From positions 1-38,152 of the forward strand of contig JAGAKX010000025.1 in the NCBI GenBank assembly GCA_017625435.1: a stretch of 38,152 bases of DNA, written 5' to 3'. Source of the DNA: Clostridia bacterium (lineage in GTDB: Bacteria; Bacillota; Clostridia; Oscillospirales; Acutalibacteraceae). Every line of letters begins with the position of its first letter. Position 1 is the stretch's first letter. A program made the position numbers and the translations under genes. Below the pieces are notes generated by a model. It made no database searches. It was given only the letters and a program-made list of their open reading frames with translations, and was not told where the DNA came from. Shown one piece after another: positions 11,596 through 18,254 of the stretch.

Positions 11596-11827
11596 TTTTC
11601 CGTTTGACTTTGCCTCATCACTTGAAATACGGCAGTATTCCTGCGTTCTTCGTCTTTGCCAAACAAAAAATTCTCTGTTTGGCAGGTCGAAGAGTTTCTG
11701 CCGTCGGATTTTTCGTGTAGCAATGCACGAATTTGCAGGAAGGCTGACGCCTTTCAAAAATGAGTGTGAAGCTATGCGGAATAAGGCGACGAGCGAAACC
11801 GTAATGTGTTCGGCTCCCGTCAGCCTA
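11553..11827. repeat. 275-bp hairpin-rich inverted-repeat element at the 3' end of spoIIID
   Basis: The ends are inverted copies: 11553-11574 and 11806-11827 match at 19 of 22 positions, with a perfect 14-bp core TAGGCTGACGGGAG / CTCCCGTCAGCCTA. Inside are further hairpins. One is nested (11630-11703): CGGCAG/CTGCCG, then CTTCG/CGAAG, then GCCAAACA/TGTTTGGC. Another is CAAACG/CGTTTG (11586-11606). AGGCTGACG also recurs near 11740. This accounts for the non-coding gap 11596-11859. ORFs on its minus strand look incidental. It may be a MITE-like or REP-like repeat, or a structured RNA. Confidence 0.7.
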
Positions 11828-11859
11828 GGCTTAATAACTCTGAGCCTTCAATGAAATAA

Positions 11860-11888
11860 TTGACAGAAGACAAGAAACGGAGTATAAT
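11860..11888 (+). promoter_or_regulatory. Consensus sigma-A promoter
   Basis: TTGACA (11860-11865), a 17-bp spacer, and TATAAT (11883-11888): a perfect match to the housekeeping consensus. It drives the small Lys-rich gene at 11917 and lies 33 bp after the repeat element. Confidence 0.85.
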
Positions 11889-11916
11889 AAAAAAATCACA
11901 CAAACGGAGGAAGCTT

Positions 11917-12228
11917 ATGCTTTTCGGAAAGAAAAAAGACAAGAAAAAGAAAAAAATACCGACTGAGCGTTTTCTGTCATTAAAGGCAAACGGTGTTCAG
12001 GTGGATGCAATAAATTTCTCTCTTACAAAAGACAAGGAAGGCAATCCCCGTCTTGAAGTCAGAACAAGAGACGTATGTGAGGCGCTTCACTACAGCCATA
12101 TTGATTTTGAGCTTAAAACCTCCGTCAAGCTGCTGAAGGTGGGAGCTGCCTTCAAAGAGGCAATAAGCGAGAAAAATTTCAAGATTTACGTCTTTGATGT
12201 TGATGATTTCAGTCAGTTTTATATCTGA
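11917..12228 (+). CDS. Small hypothetical protein with lysine-rich N-terminus
   Basis: 103 aa, not recognised. The N-terminus is very basic (MLFGKKKDKKKKKIPTERF), followed by a compact region of predicted mixed alpha/beta character that ends in KIYVFDVDDFSQFYI. There is no signal peptide, membrane segment or Cys motif. The reading frame is open upstream to 11860, but that stretch is the promoter. The ATG at 11917-11919 has CGGAGG 6 nt upstream and is the sensible start. The gene is monocistronic, with a perfect consensus promoter and terminator-like structures after it, so it is probably expressed well during growth. The basic tail could bind nucleic acid or membrane phosphates; that is a guess. 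Confidence 0.75.
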   Translation: MLFGKKKDKKKKKIPTERFLSLKANGVQVDAINFSLTKDKEGNPRLEVRTRDVCEALHYSHIDFELKTSVKLLKVGAAFKEAISEKNFKIYVFDVDDFSQFYI

Positions 12229-12280
12229 TGCACAATAAAATCAGTTTTTTATGCACCATTTTGTAAAAATTTATTGTGCA
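12229..12280. repeat. 11-bp inverted repeat after the Lys-rich gene
   Basis: TGCACAATAAA (12229-12239) and its exact complement TTTATTGTGCA (12270-12280) begin immediately after the stop codon. The 30-nt loop includes a TTTTTT run and another TGCACC. It may act as a 3' stabiliser or weak terminator. Confidence 0.5.
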
Positions 12281-12311
12281 ACTCTGACAAACTTTTTCAG
12301 AAAAATATATA

Positions 12312-12350
12312 AATAATACCCGAGAGAAGCGATTTCCCTCGGGTATTATT
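12312..12350. terminator. Bidirectional intrinsic terminator
   Basis: A perfect 13-bp stem, AATAATACCCGAG / CTCGGGTATTATT, around a 13-nt loop lies between the convergent Lys-rich gene (+) and the ABC exporter genes (-). A/T-rich arms supply U-runs on both strands. Confidence 0.8.
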
Positions 12351-12390
12351 ATTTACTTTCAGATATTTACTATATTATAATACTTTATCA

Positions 12391-14361
12391 TTATTCAAGC
12401 TCGAATGCACCGGTATAAAGCTTATAATATGTTCCGCCCTGAGCTATCAGGTCATCGTGGTCTCCTCTTTCAATGATTCTGCCGTGGTCAAGAACCATAA
12501 TTGCATCAGAGTTTCTGACAGTTGAAAGACGGTGTGCAATTACAAAAACGGTTCTGCCCTTCATAAGAGCATCCATACCCCTCTGTACAAGCTGTTCCGT
12601 TCTCGTATCAATAGAAGATGTAGCCTCATCAAGAATCATTACGGGCGGGTCTGCAACCGCAGCACGGGCAATTGAGAGAAGCTGACGCTGTCCCTGAGAA
12701 AGGTTTGCGCCGTTTCCGGTAAGCTCCGTATTATAGCCGTCGGGAAGTCTTATTATAAAGTCGTGGGCATTTGCAAGCTTTGCTGCCTTTATACATTCCT
12801 CATCCGTGGCATCAAGTCTGCCGTAGCGGATATTATCTATAACCGTACCCGTAAACAGATTTGTGTCCTGCAAAACTATACCGAGGCTTCGTCTTAAATC
12901 AGCCTTCTTGATCTTGTTTATATTTATGCCGTCATATCTTATTTTACCGTCTGCAATATCATAAAAACGGTTTATAAGATTTGTAATTGTGGTCTTGCCG
13001 GCACCCGTAGCACCAACGAAAGCCACCTTCTGACCGGGCTTTGCATAAAGGGAAACATCGTGAAGAACTCTCTTTCCCTCTTCATATTCAAAGTCAACGC
13101 TGTCAAGCACAACGTCACCCCGAAGCTCCGTATAGGTGATTGTACCGTCAGCCGAATGGGGATGCTTCCATGCCCATCGTCCCGTATGCTCGGGGCATTC
13201 GGTGATTACACCGTTTTCAATTTTTGCATTGACAAGAGTTACATAGCCGTCGTCAACCTCAGTTTCGCTGTCAATGATTGAGAAAATTCTGCCGGCACCG
13301 GCTAAAGCCATAGCAACTGAATTTATCTGCTGAGAAGCCTGATTGACACTTCCCGTAAACTGCTTCGTCATACCGAGGTATGAAGCAACAACGGAAATTG
13401 CAAGGGGTGCGGCAAGGCTTCCTGCAGTAAAGATATTCTCAATGGAAATATTGGGGATTTTGCCGTTTGAAACAATAAGAACACCGCCCACGAATGCCGT
13501 GACAACATAAAGGATGTTTCCTATATTGTTCATTATGGGGCCGAAAACGTTACCGAAGGTATTTGCCTTCTCAACATTCTTAAACAGCTCCTCGTTTACC
13601 TTATCAAAATCTTCCTTTGAGGCGTCCTCGTGGCAGAATACCTTGATAACCTTCTGTCCGTTCATCATTTCCTCGGCAAAGCCTTCCATTTTACCCACAG
13701 CCTTCTGCTGCATCATAAAGTACTTTGCTGAGTTTCCTCCGACGAATTTTGTTACCTTGAACATAGCGATAACGCCGACGATAACAACGACCATAAGGGA
13801 TACGCTGAAATAAAGCATAACGCAAACAAGAACCGTAAGGGTAAGAAGTGCGGAAATGATACTGGGAATACCCTGGGAAATAAGCTGGCGGAGAGTATCA
13901 ATATCGTTTGTGTAATAGCTCATTATGTCGCCGTGAGTGGTGCTGTCAAAGAATTTTACGGGAAGATTCTGCATCTTCTCGAACATTCTCTTTCTCATTT
14001 TATCAAGAAAGCCCTGAGTTGCAATTGCAATCATCTGCTGCTGTAAAGCGGAGGAAACAAGACCAACAACAAAAAGAGCTGCCATTACCGAAAGGGATGA
14101 AATCACCTCAGGAGCTACTGTGCTCCAAGCTTCGCCGAGGCCCGATGTTTTTGCAATATCAAGTCCCCTTATGATAATATCCGTAATATTTTCAATATAA
14201 ACGGCAGGCATAACACCGATAATTGCGGAAATAACAATACAAACAACAGCAATGCTTATATGCACGGGGTAATCGTGAATAAAGAGCTTAACTACTCTTA
14301 CAAGGAGTTTAGGATCAATATTTTTTCCGGGAGGACCGCCGGGACCGCCCTTACCGGGCAT
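12391..14361 (-). CDS. ABC exporter half-transporter, catalytically competent partner
   Basis: Type IV (MDR-like) ABC exporter with fused membrane and ATPase domains, 656 aa. The start is set at MPGKGGPGGPPG (ATG 14359-14361), 4 bp after the stop of the upstream partner; the longer frame would overlap that gene by 64 bp. Six transmembrane helices span about residues 35-340. A spacer at about 365-415 includes CPEHTGRWAWKHPH, an insertion I associate with clostridial members. Walker A GATGAGKT is at 450-457, Q498, signature LSQGQ at 554-558 (Q replaces the second Gly), Walker B MILDEA with catalytic E579, switch His H610. It pairs with the gene at 14366 as a heterodimer. The substrate (drug, lipid or peptide) cannot be told from sequence. 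Confidence 0.9.
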   Translation of the reverse strand: MPGKGGPGGPPGKNIDPKLLVRVVKLFIHDYPVHISIAVVCIVISAIIGVMPAVYIENITDIIIRGLDIAKTSGLGEAWSTVAPEVISSLSVMAALFVVGLVSSALQQQMIAIATQGFLDKMRKRMFEKMQNLPVKFFDSTTHGDIMSYYTNDIDTLRQLISQGIPSIISALLTLTVLVCVMLYFSVSLMVVVIVGVIAMFKVTKFVGGNSAKYFMMQQKAVGKMEGFAEEMMNGQKVIKVFCHEDASKEDFDKVNEELFKNVEKANTFGNVFGPIMNNIGNILYVVTAFVGGVLIVSNGKIPNISIENIFTAGSLAAPLAISVVASYLGMTKQFTGSVNQASQQINSVAMALAGAGRIFSIIDSETEVDDGYVTLVNAKIENGVITECPEHTGRWAWKHPHSADGTITYTELRGDVVLDSVDFEYEEGKRVLHDVSLYAKPGQKVAFVGATGAGKTTITNLINRFYDIADGKIRYDGININKIKKADLRRSLGIVLQDTNLFTGTVIDNIRYGRLDATDEECIKAAKLANAHDFIIRLPDGYNTELTGNGANLSQGQRQLLSIARAAVADPPVMILDEATSSIDTRTEQLVQRGMDALMKGRTVFVIAHRLSTVRNSDAIMVLDHGRIIERGDHDDLIAQGGTYYKLYTGAFELE

Positions 14362-14365
14362 TTTT

Positions 14366-16114
14366 TTATTCTTCTTCACCGTCAGCACCTGCCTTACCCT
14401 GAATTTCATAAGCCTCTCTGTAAATCTCATTGCTTACAAGCAGCTCGTCGTGAGTGCCCATACCGTCAATCCTGCCGTTATCCATAACAATTATCTTGTC
14501 TGCATCCTGAACGGAGGATATTCTCTGGGCAATAATAATCTTTGTAGTACCGGGAATCTCCTCACGGAATGCTTTTCTGATAAGAGCATCCGTTCTTGTA
14601 TCAACCGCCGAGGTTGAGTCGTCAAGAATAAGAATCTTCGGCTTTTTAAGAAGAGCACGTGCAATACAAAGACGCTGCTTCTGACCGCCGGAAACATTGG
14701 CACCGCCCTGCTCAATAAAGGTATCATACTTATCGGGGAAGGATTCAATGAATTCCTTCGCCTGAGAAAGCTCACATATTCTCTCAATCTCCGCGTCTGT
14801 TGCATCGGGGTCGCCCCAACGGAGATTCTCTTTGATGGTTCCCGAGAAAAGCACGTTTTTCTGCAAAACAACGGAAACCTCATCCCTGAGTGCCTTCAAG
14901 CTATAATCCCTTACGTCAACACCGCCTACCTTTACAGCACCCTCCGAAGCATCATAAAGACGGGAAATAAGCTGTATAAGTGTGGTTTTTGATGAACCCG
15001 TTGAGCCGATAATACCTACGGTTTCACCTGAAGCTATATGGATATTTATGTCCGAAAGTGCATAATTCTCCGCCGAAGCAGAATACTTGAAGCTGACATT
15101 CTGAAAATCTATACTGCCGTCCTTAACCTCAGCTACAGCATTTTCCTTTTCCTTTATGTCGGGCTCCTCGGTGAGGACCTCCGTAATTCTTTTAACCGAT
15201 GCCACAGCCATTGTTATCATAACAAAAATCATTGACAGCATCATAAGGGACATAAGCACCTGCATTGAGTATGTAAGCATACTTGAAAGAGTACCGACAT
15301 CAAGATATGTACCGCCTGTAGATACAACAAGCTTTGCCGTAAAGAAAGAAATAAGAAGCATTGATGTATACATCGTAAACTGCATCAAAGGACCGTTAAG
15401 AACAACAATTCTCTCAACACGGGTAAAGTCGTTTCTGATATCCTCGGAAGCGGCAGCAAACTTTTTCTTTTCATACTCTTCTCTTACAAAGCTTTTTACA
15501 ACACGCATACCCTTGATGTTTTCCTGTACGGAGTTGTTGAGCTTATCATATTTTTTGAATACTGCACGGAACATAGGAAGAGCCGTAAGACCGATGCAAA
15601 GCAGACCCGCTGCCATCACCGGCGCCAGGAACACAAATATAAGACTCAGCTTTTTTCCGACGATAACTGACATTGCAGTAGCAAAAATAAGCATAAGCGG
15701 TGCTCTTACTGCCGTTCTTATAATCATCATAAATGCCATCTGCACGTTTGAAATATCCGTTGTGAGTCTTGTTACAAGGGACGATGTGCTGAAGCGGTCG
15801 ATATTTGAAAATGAAAACTCCTGAATCTTGTAGAAAATATCGTGCCTCAGATTCTTTGCAAAGCCGGCAGAAGCCGTAGCGGCGGTCTTTCCTGCAAGCA
15901 CGCCGAATGTAAGAGACACAAAAGCCATCAACACAAGCATAAAACCGTATTTTACAATATCAATCATTTCACAGCCTGCATTGATTGAATTAATAAGCTT
16001 TGCCGTAATTACGGGAATAATACACTCACACACAACCTCGCCTATCATAAGAACCGGAGTAAGTATTGTATGAAGCTTGTATTCCCTTATACAGCCTATA
16101 AATCTTTTAAGCAT
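14366..16114 (-). CDS. ABC exporter half-transporter with degenerate ATP site
   Basis: Partner half-transporter, 582 aa, with six transmembrane helices in about residues 15-305. Walker A GSTGSSKT is at 370-377, Q418, and a canonical signature VSGGQ at 474-478. However, the Walker B glutamate is Asp (LILDD, D499) and the switch His is Gln (Q530, AQRISS). The other subunit has the altered signature LSQGQ. Together they form one consensus and one degenerate nucleotide site, the arrangement known from TM287/288, BmrCD and LmrCD. The ATG has GGGAGGAAAG upstream. It is the first gene of the pair; a palindrome covers its promoter. Confidence 0.92.
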   Translation of the reverse strand: MLKRFIGCIREYKLHTILTPVLMIGEVVCECIIPVITAKLINSINAGCEMIDIVKYGFMLVLMAFVSLTFGVLAGKTAATASAGFAKNLRHDIFYKIQEFSFSNIDRFSTSSLVTRLTTDISNVQMAFMMIIRTAVRAPLMLIFATAMSVIVGKKLSLIFVFLAPVMAAGLLCIGLTALPMFRAVFKKYDKLNNSVQENIKGMRVVKSFVREEYEKKKFAAASEDIRNDFTRVERIVVLNGPLMQFTMYTSMLLISFFTAKLVVSTGGTYLDVGTLSSMLTYSMQVLMSLMMLSMIFVMITMAVASVKRITEVLTEEPDIKEKENAVAEVKDGSIDFQNVSFKYSASAENYALSDINIHIASGETVGIIGSTGSSKTTLIQLISRLYDASEGAVKVGGVDVRDYSLKALRDEVSVVLQKNVLFSGTIKENLRWGDPDATDAEIERICELSQAKEFIESFPDKYDTFIEQGGANVSGGQKQRLCIARALLKKPKILILDDSTSAVDTRTDALIRKAFREEIPGTTKIIIAQRISSVQDADKIIVMDNGRIDGMGTHDELLVSNEIYREAYEIQGKAGADGEEE

Positions 16115-16170
16115 TTTCTTTCCTCCCGGGACATTATAAAACTGTTCCCCTGCTATTTCTTCAAAACATC

Positions 16171-16211
16171 ATTTTAACACAAAAATAATTTCTGTACAAT
16201 ATGTACAGAAA
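16171..16211 (-). promoter_or_regulatory. ABC exporter promoter overlapped by a palindromic operator candidate
   Basis: Minus strand: extended -10 TG-T-TAAAAT (hexamer 16171-16176). The region 16-17 bp upstream gives a weak -35 (TGTACA or TTGTAC) inside the perfect inverted repeat TTTCTGTACA-n3-TGTACAGAAA (16189-16211). A repressor bound there would block the promoter, as MarR/TetR/PadR proteins do for many drug exporters. The same hairpin follows the stop of the 16218 gene, with a T-rich tract on the minus strand, so it could instead or also be that gene's terminator. Confidence 0.6.
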
Positions 16212-16217
16212 CATTTT

Positions 16218-16679
16218 TTAATAATTACCGTAGGAAGTGCTGTTCTTATACTCAATAAGAATCCACACATTAAACTTCTGTCCGCATCTGGGACATTTGG
16301 TGGTATGCTTTCCCTTTATTCTTTTAAGTCTCAGCTTTGAAGAGCATTTGGGACATTTTTTGTAGATGTAATTTCTGTCCTTTGCACTCTTTATCTTATC
16401 ATCAAAAAGAGGCATTACTCTTGCCCTTAATCTGAGGTATTTTTCATTTTCAAGGGTTCTTTTGTAAGTATTTTTTGAAAGAATCCTGAAAAACGCAAAT
16501 ACATAGAAAAAGGTATTGAGAAATGAACAGATATAGTACGGAATGAAGGTGGGCAGAAAACGGAGAAACAGGCAGAGTATTCCGAAAACAAGCCCTGCTC
16601 CCATAAGAAAGCCGCTCAATTGGTCAAAGCCGTATCTGCCGTACATAAAACGTATTAGTTTTTCTCTGAAGCTGTTCAT
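16218..16679 (-). CDS. Membrane protein with C-terminal zinc ribbon
   Basis: 153 aa, function unknown. Two hydrophobic segments (about residues 22-40 and 46-66) are followed by a basic cytosolic stretch. A four-Cys zinc ribbon follows (C109, C112, C129, C132) and a short C-terminal tail (FNVWILIEYKNSTSYGNY). Similar small membrane zinc-ribbon proteins are common as hypotheticals in Clostridia. The ATG has AAAGGAT upstream. It is transcribed toward the ABC exporter genes; the hairpin at 16189-16211 begins directly after its stop codon. Confidence 0.8.
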   Translation of the reverse strand: MNSFREKLIRFMYGRYGFDQLSGFLMGAGLVFGILCLFLRFLPTFIPYYICSFLNTFFYVFAFFRILSKNTYKRTLENEKYLRLRARVMPLFDDKIKSAKDRNYIYKKCPKCSSKLRLKRIKGKHTTKCPRCGQKFNVWILIEYKNSTSYGNY

Positions 16680-16739
16680 AATTTATCCTTTCAAAAGCTT
16701 TTCGCCAATAATATTAATTCTTCCTTAAAACTGCCTTTA

Positions 16740-16769
16740 ATATTACCATATTTTGTCTGCAGTATGCAA
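16740..16769 (-). promoter_or_regulatory. Probable promoter of the zinc-ribbon gene
   Basis: Minus strand: -35-like TTGCAT (16764-16769), 18-bp spacer, extended -10 TG-G-TAATAT (hexamer 16740-16745). It is divergent from the fba promoter, with the two -35 boxes 14 bp apart in a stretch with repeated ATGCA words. Confidence 0.5.
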
Positions 16770-16783
16770 TATGCAAAAAAACC

Positions 16784-16811
16784 TTGCATTTTTTGTAAAT
16801 TACTGTATAAT
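16784..16811 (+). promoter_or_regulatory. fba promoter
   Basis: TTGCAT (16784-16789), 16-bp spacer, perfect -10 TATAAT (16806-16811), followed by CGGAGG ahead of the fba ATG. The -35 is weak and identical to that of the divergent gene. Confidence 0.65.
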
Positions 16812-16845
16812 TAGTGTGTTAAAATAATAACGGAGGTTCAGTATA

Positions 16846-17709
16846 ATGTTAGTATCAGCAAAAGAAATGCTTAACAAAGCAAAAGCAGGCAAATATGCAG
16901 TAGGCCAGTTCAACATCAACAACCTTGAATGGACAAAGGCAGTTCTTCTTACAGCACAGGAGTGTAATTCCCCTGTTATCCTCGGTGTGTCCGAAGGTGC
17001 AGCAAAGTATATGTGCGGTTTCAATACAATCGTAGGTATGGTTAACGGTATGCTTGAAACCCTGGGTATCACAGTTCCCGTTGCTCTTCACCTTGACCAC
17101 GGCTCCTATGACGGAGCTTATGCTGCTATGAACGCAGGCTTCTCATCAGTTATGTTCGACGGCTCTCACTATGCAATTGACGAAAACATCGCTAAAACAA
17201 AGCAGATTATTGCAGACGCAGAGGCAAAGGGTATTTCCGTTGAAGCTGAAGTAGGCGCTATCGGCGGTGAGGAAGACGGTGTTGTAGGCAGCGGTGAGGT
17301 TGCAGATCCCGCAGAATGCAAGATGATTGCAGACCTCGGTGTTACAATGCTCGCAGCAGGTATCGGTAACATCCACGGCAAATATCCCGCAAACTGGGCA
17401 GGTCTTAACTTTGAAGTACTTGCAAAGATTCAGGAGCAGACAGGCACAATGCCCCTCGTTCTTCACGGCGGCACAGGTATTCCCGAGGCAATGATCAAGG
17501 AAGCTATCTCTCTCGGCGTTTCCAAGATTAATGTTAACACAGAATGTCAGCTCACATTCGCAGCAGCTACAAGAGAATACATAGAAGCAGGCAAGGACCT
17601 TCAGGGCAAGGGCTTTGACCCCAGAAAGCTTCTCGCTCCCGGCTTTGAAGCTATCAAGGCTACCGTTAAGGAAAAGATGGAGCTCTTCGGTTCCGTAAAC
17701 AAGGCATAA
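16846..17709 (+). CDS. fba: Class II fructose-1,6-bisphosphate aldolase
   Basis: Glycolytic/gluconeogenic aldolase that splits fructose-1,6-bisphosphate into dihydroxyacetone phosphate and glyceraldehyde-3-phosphate; cytosolic and zinc-dependent. The length of 287 aa fits the shorter Gram-positive class II type. The active-site segment HLDHG is at 82-86 (D84 acid/base, H85 metal ligand). Further ligands are E135 and the His residues in GNIHG (H178) and HGGTG (H207), with the phosphate site in VSKINVNTE. CGGAGG precedes the ATG. The gene is followed after 3 bp by the C_GCAxxG_C_C protein, so the two are probably co-translated. Confidence 0.95.
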   Translation: MLVSAKEMLNKAKAGKYAVGQFNINNLEWTKAVLLTAQECNSPVILGVSEGAAKYMCGFNTIVGMVNGMLETLGITVPVALHLDHGSYDGAYAAMNAGFSSVMFDGSHYAIDENIAKTKQIIADAEAKGISVEAEVGAIGGEEDGVVGSGEVADPAECKMIADLGVTMLAAGIGNIHGKYPANWAGLNFEVLAKIQEQTGTMPLVLHGGTGIPEAMIKEAISLGVSKINVNTECQLTFAAATREYIEAGKDLQGKGFDPRKLLAPGFEAIKATVKEKMELFGSVNKA

Positions 17710-17712
17710 AAA

Positions 17713-18165
17713 ATGACTTTTCACGAAAAAGAAGCCGTAAGGCTTTTCAGAGAGGGCTGTAACTGCTCTCAGGCGGTATTCACGGCATTTTCCGACCTTA
17801 CGGGAATTGAAAAAAATACTGCCCTTCGTATGTCCTCTTCTTTCGGAGGAGGTATGGGAAGACTTCGTGAGGTCTGCGGAGCTTTAAGCGGTGCTTTTCT
17901 TGCGGCAGGCTGTCTTTTCGGTTACGATAACCTTGAAGACAAGTCCCTCAAAACAGAGCATTATAAGCTTGTAGCAGGTATGGCACATCAGTTTTCGGAC
18001 ATTTTCGGCTCTTACATCTGCCGTGAGATTCTGGGCATCCCCGAATATAAATATTCACCCGTACCCGATGACAGAACTGCAGAGTATTATCTGAAACGTC
18101 CCTGCGAAAGATGTATTGCCGCAGCCGCACGCATCCTCGACGAGGAAATCGAGAAAAGAAAATAA
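17713..18165 (+). CDS. C_GCAxxG_C_C family redox protein
   Basis: 150 aa, matching the C_GCAxxG_C_C family (Pfam PF09719), small Cys-rich proteins of unproven function, often near redox enzymes. Seen here: GCNCSQAV (C16, C18), CGALSGA (C55), then C67, C103 and a CERC motif (C131, C134). The helical layout suggests a metal or disulfide site. It starts 3 bp after the fba stop and has no clear ribosome site of its own apart from the fba tail, so translational coupling is likely. Why it should accompany aldolase is unclear. Confidence 0.85.
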   Translation: MTFHEKEAVRLFREGCNCSQAVFTAFSDLTGIEKNTALRMSSSFGGGMGRLREVCGALSGAFLAAGCLFGYDNLEDKSLKTEHYKLVAGMAHQFSDIFGSYICREILGIPEYKYSPVPDDRTAEYYLKRPCERCIAAAARILDEEIEKRK

Positions 18166-18172
18166 TATCCTG

Positions 18173-18207
18173 AGAAGCTGTTCACGGACAGCTTCTTGTT
18201 TTTTTAT
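18173..18207 (+). terminator. Intrinsic terminator after fba operon
   Basis: A 9-bp stem, AGAAGCTGT / ACAGCTTCT, with a 6-nt loop is followed by TGTTTTTTTA. It ends the two-gene fba unit. Confidence 0.88.
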
Positions 18208-18224
18208 ATTGCGTATGGTAAAAT
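18196..18224 (+). promoter_or_regulatory. Probable nnr promoter
   Basis: TTGTTT (18196-18201), inside the terminator T-run, stands 17 bp from an extended -10 TG-G-TAAAAT (hexamer 18219-18224). The same TATGGTAAAAT string is the -10 of the metallophosphoesterase promoter at 37149. Confidence 0.5.
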
Positions 18225-18254
18225 GAAGCTATATTGCTTCAAGGAGAAGATACT

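Noticed and set aside
11416..11757. Open frames of 84-113 codons on the minus strand of the repeat element
   Set aside because: They run through the hairpins and into antisense spoIIID, have no ribosome site, and their composition follows the palindromes. Treated as incidental to the repeat.
15156..15824. 222-codon ORF on the plus strand
   Set aside because: Antisense shadow of the ABC exporter gene, with no start signals or recognisable domain.
17146..17724. 192-codon Cys-rich ORF antisense to fba
   Set aside because: Its Cys residues come from reverse-read Ala/Ala-like GCA codons of fba; no ribosome site, while fba is clearly the real gene.
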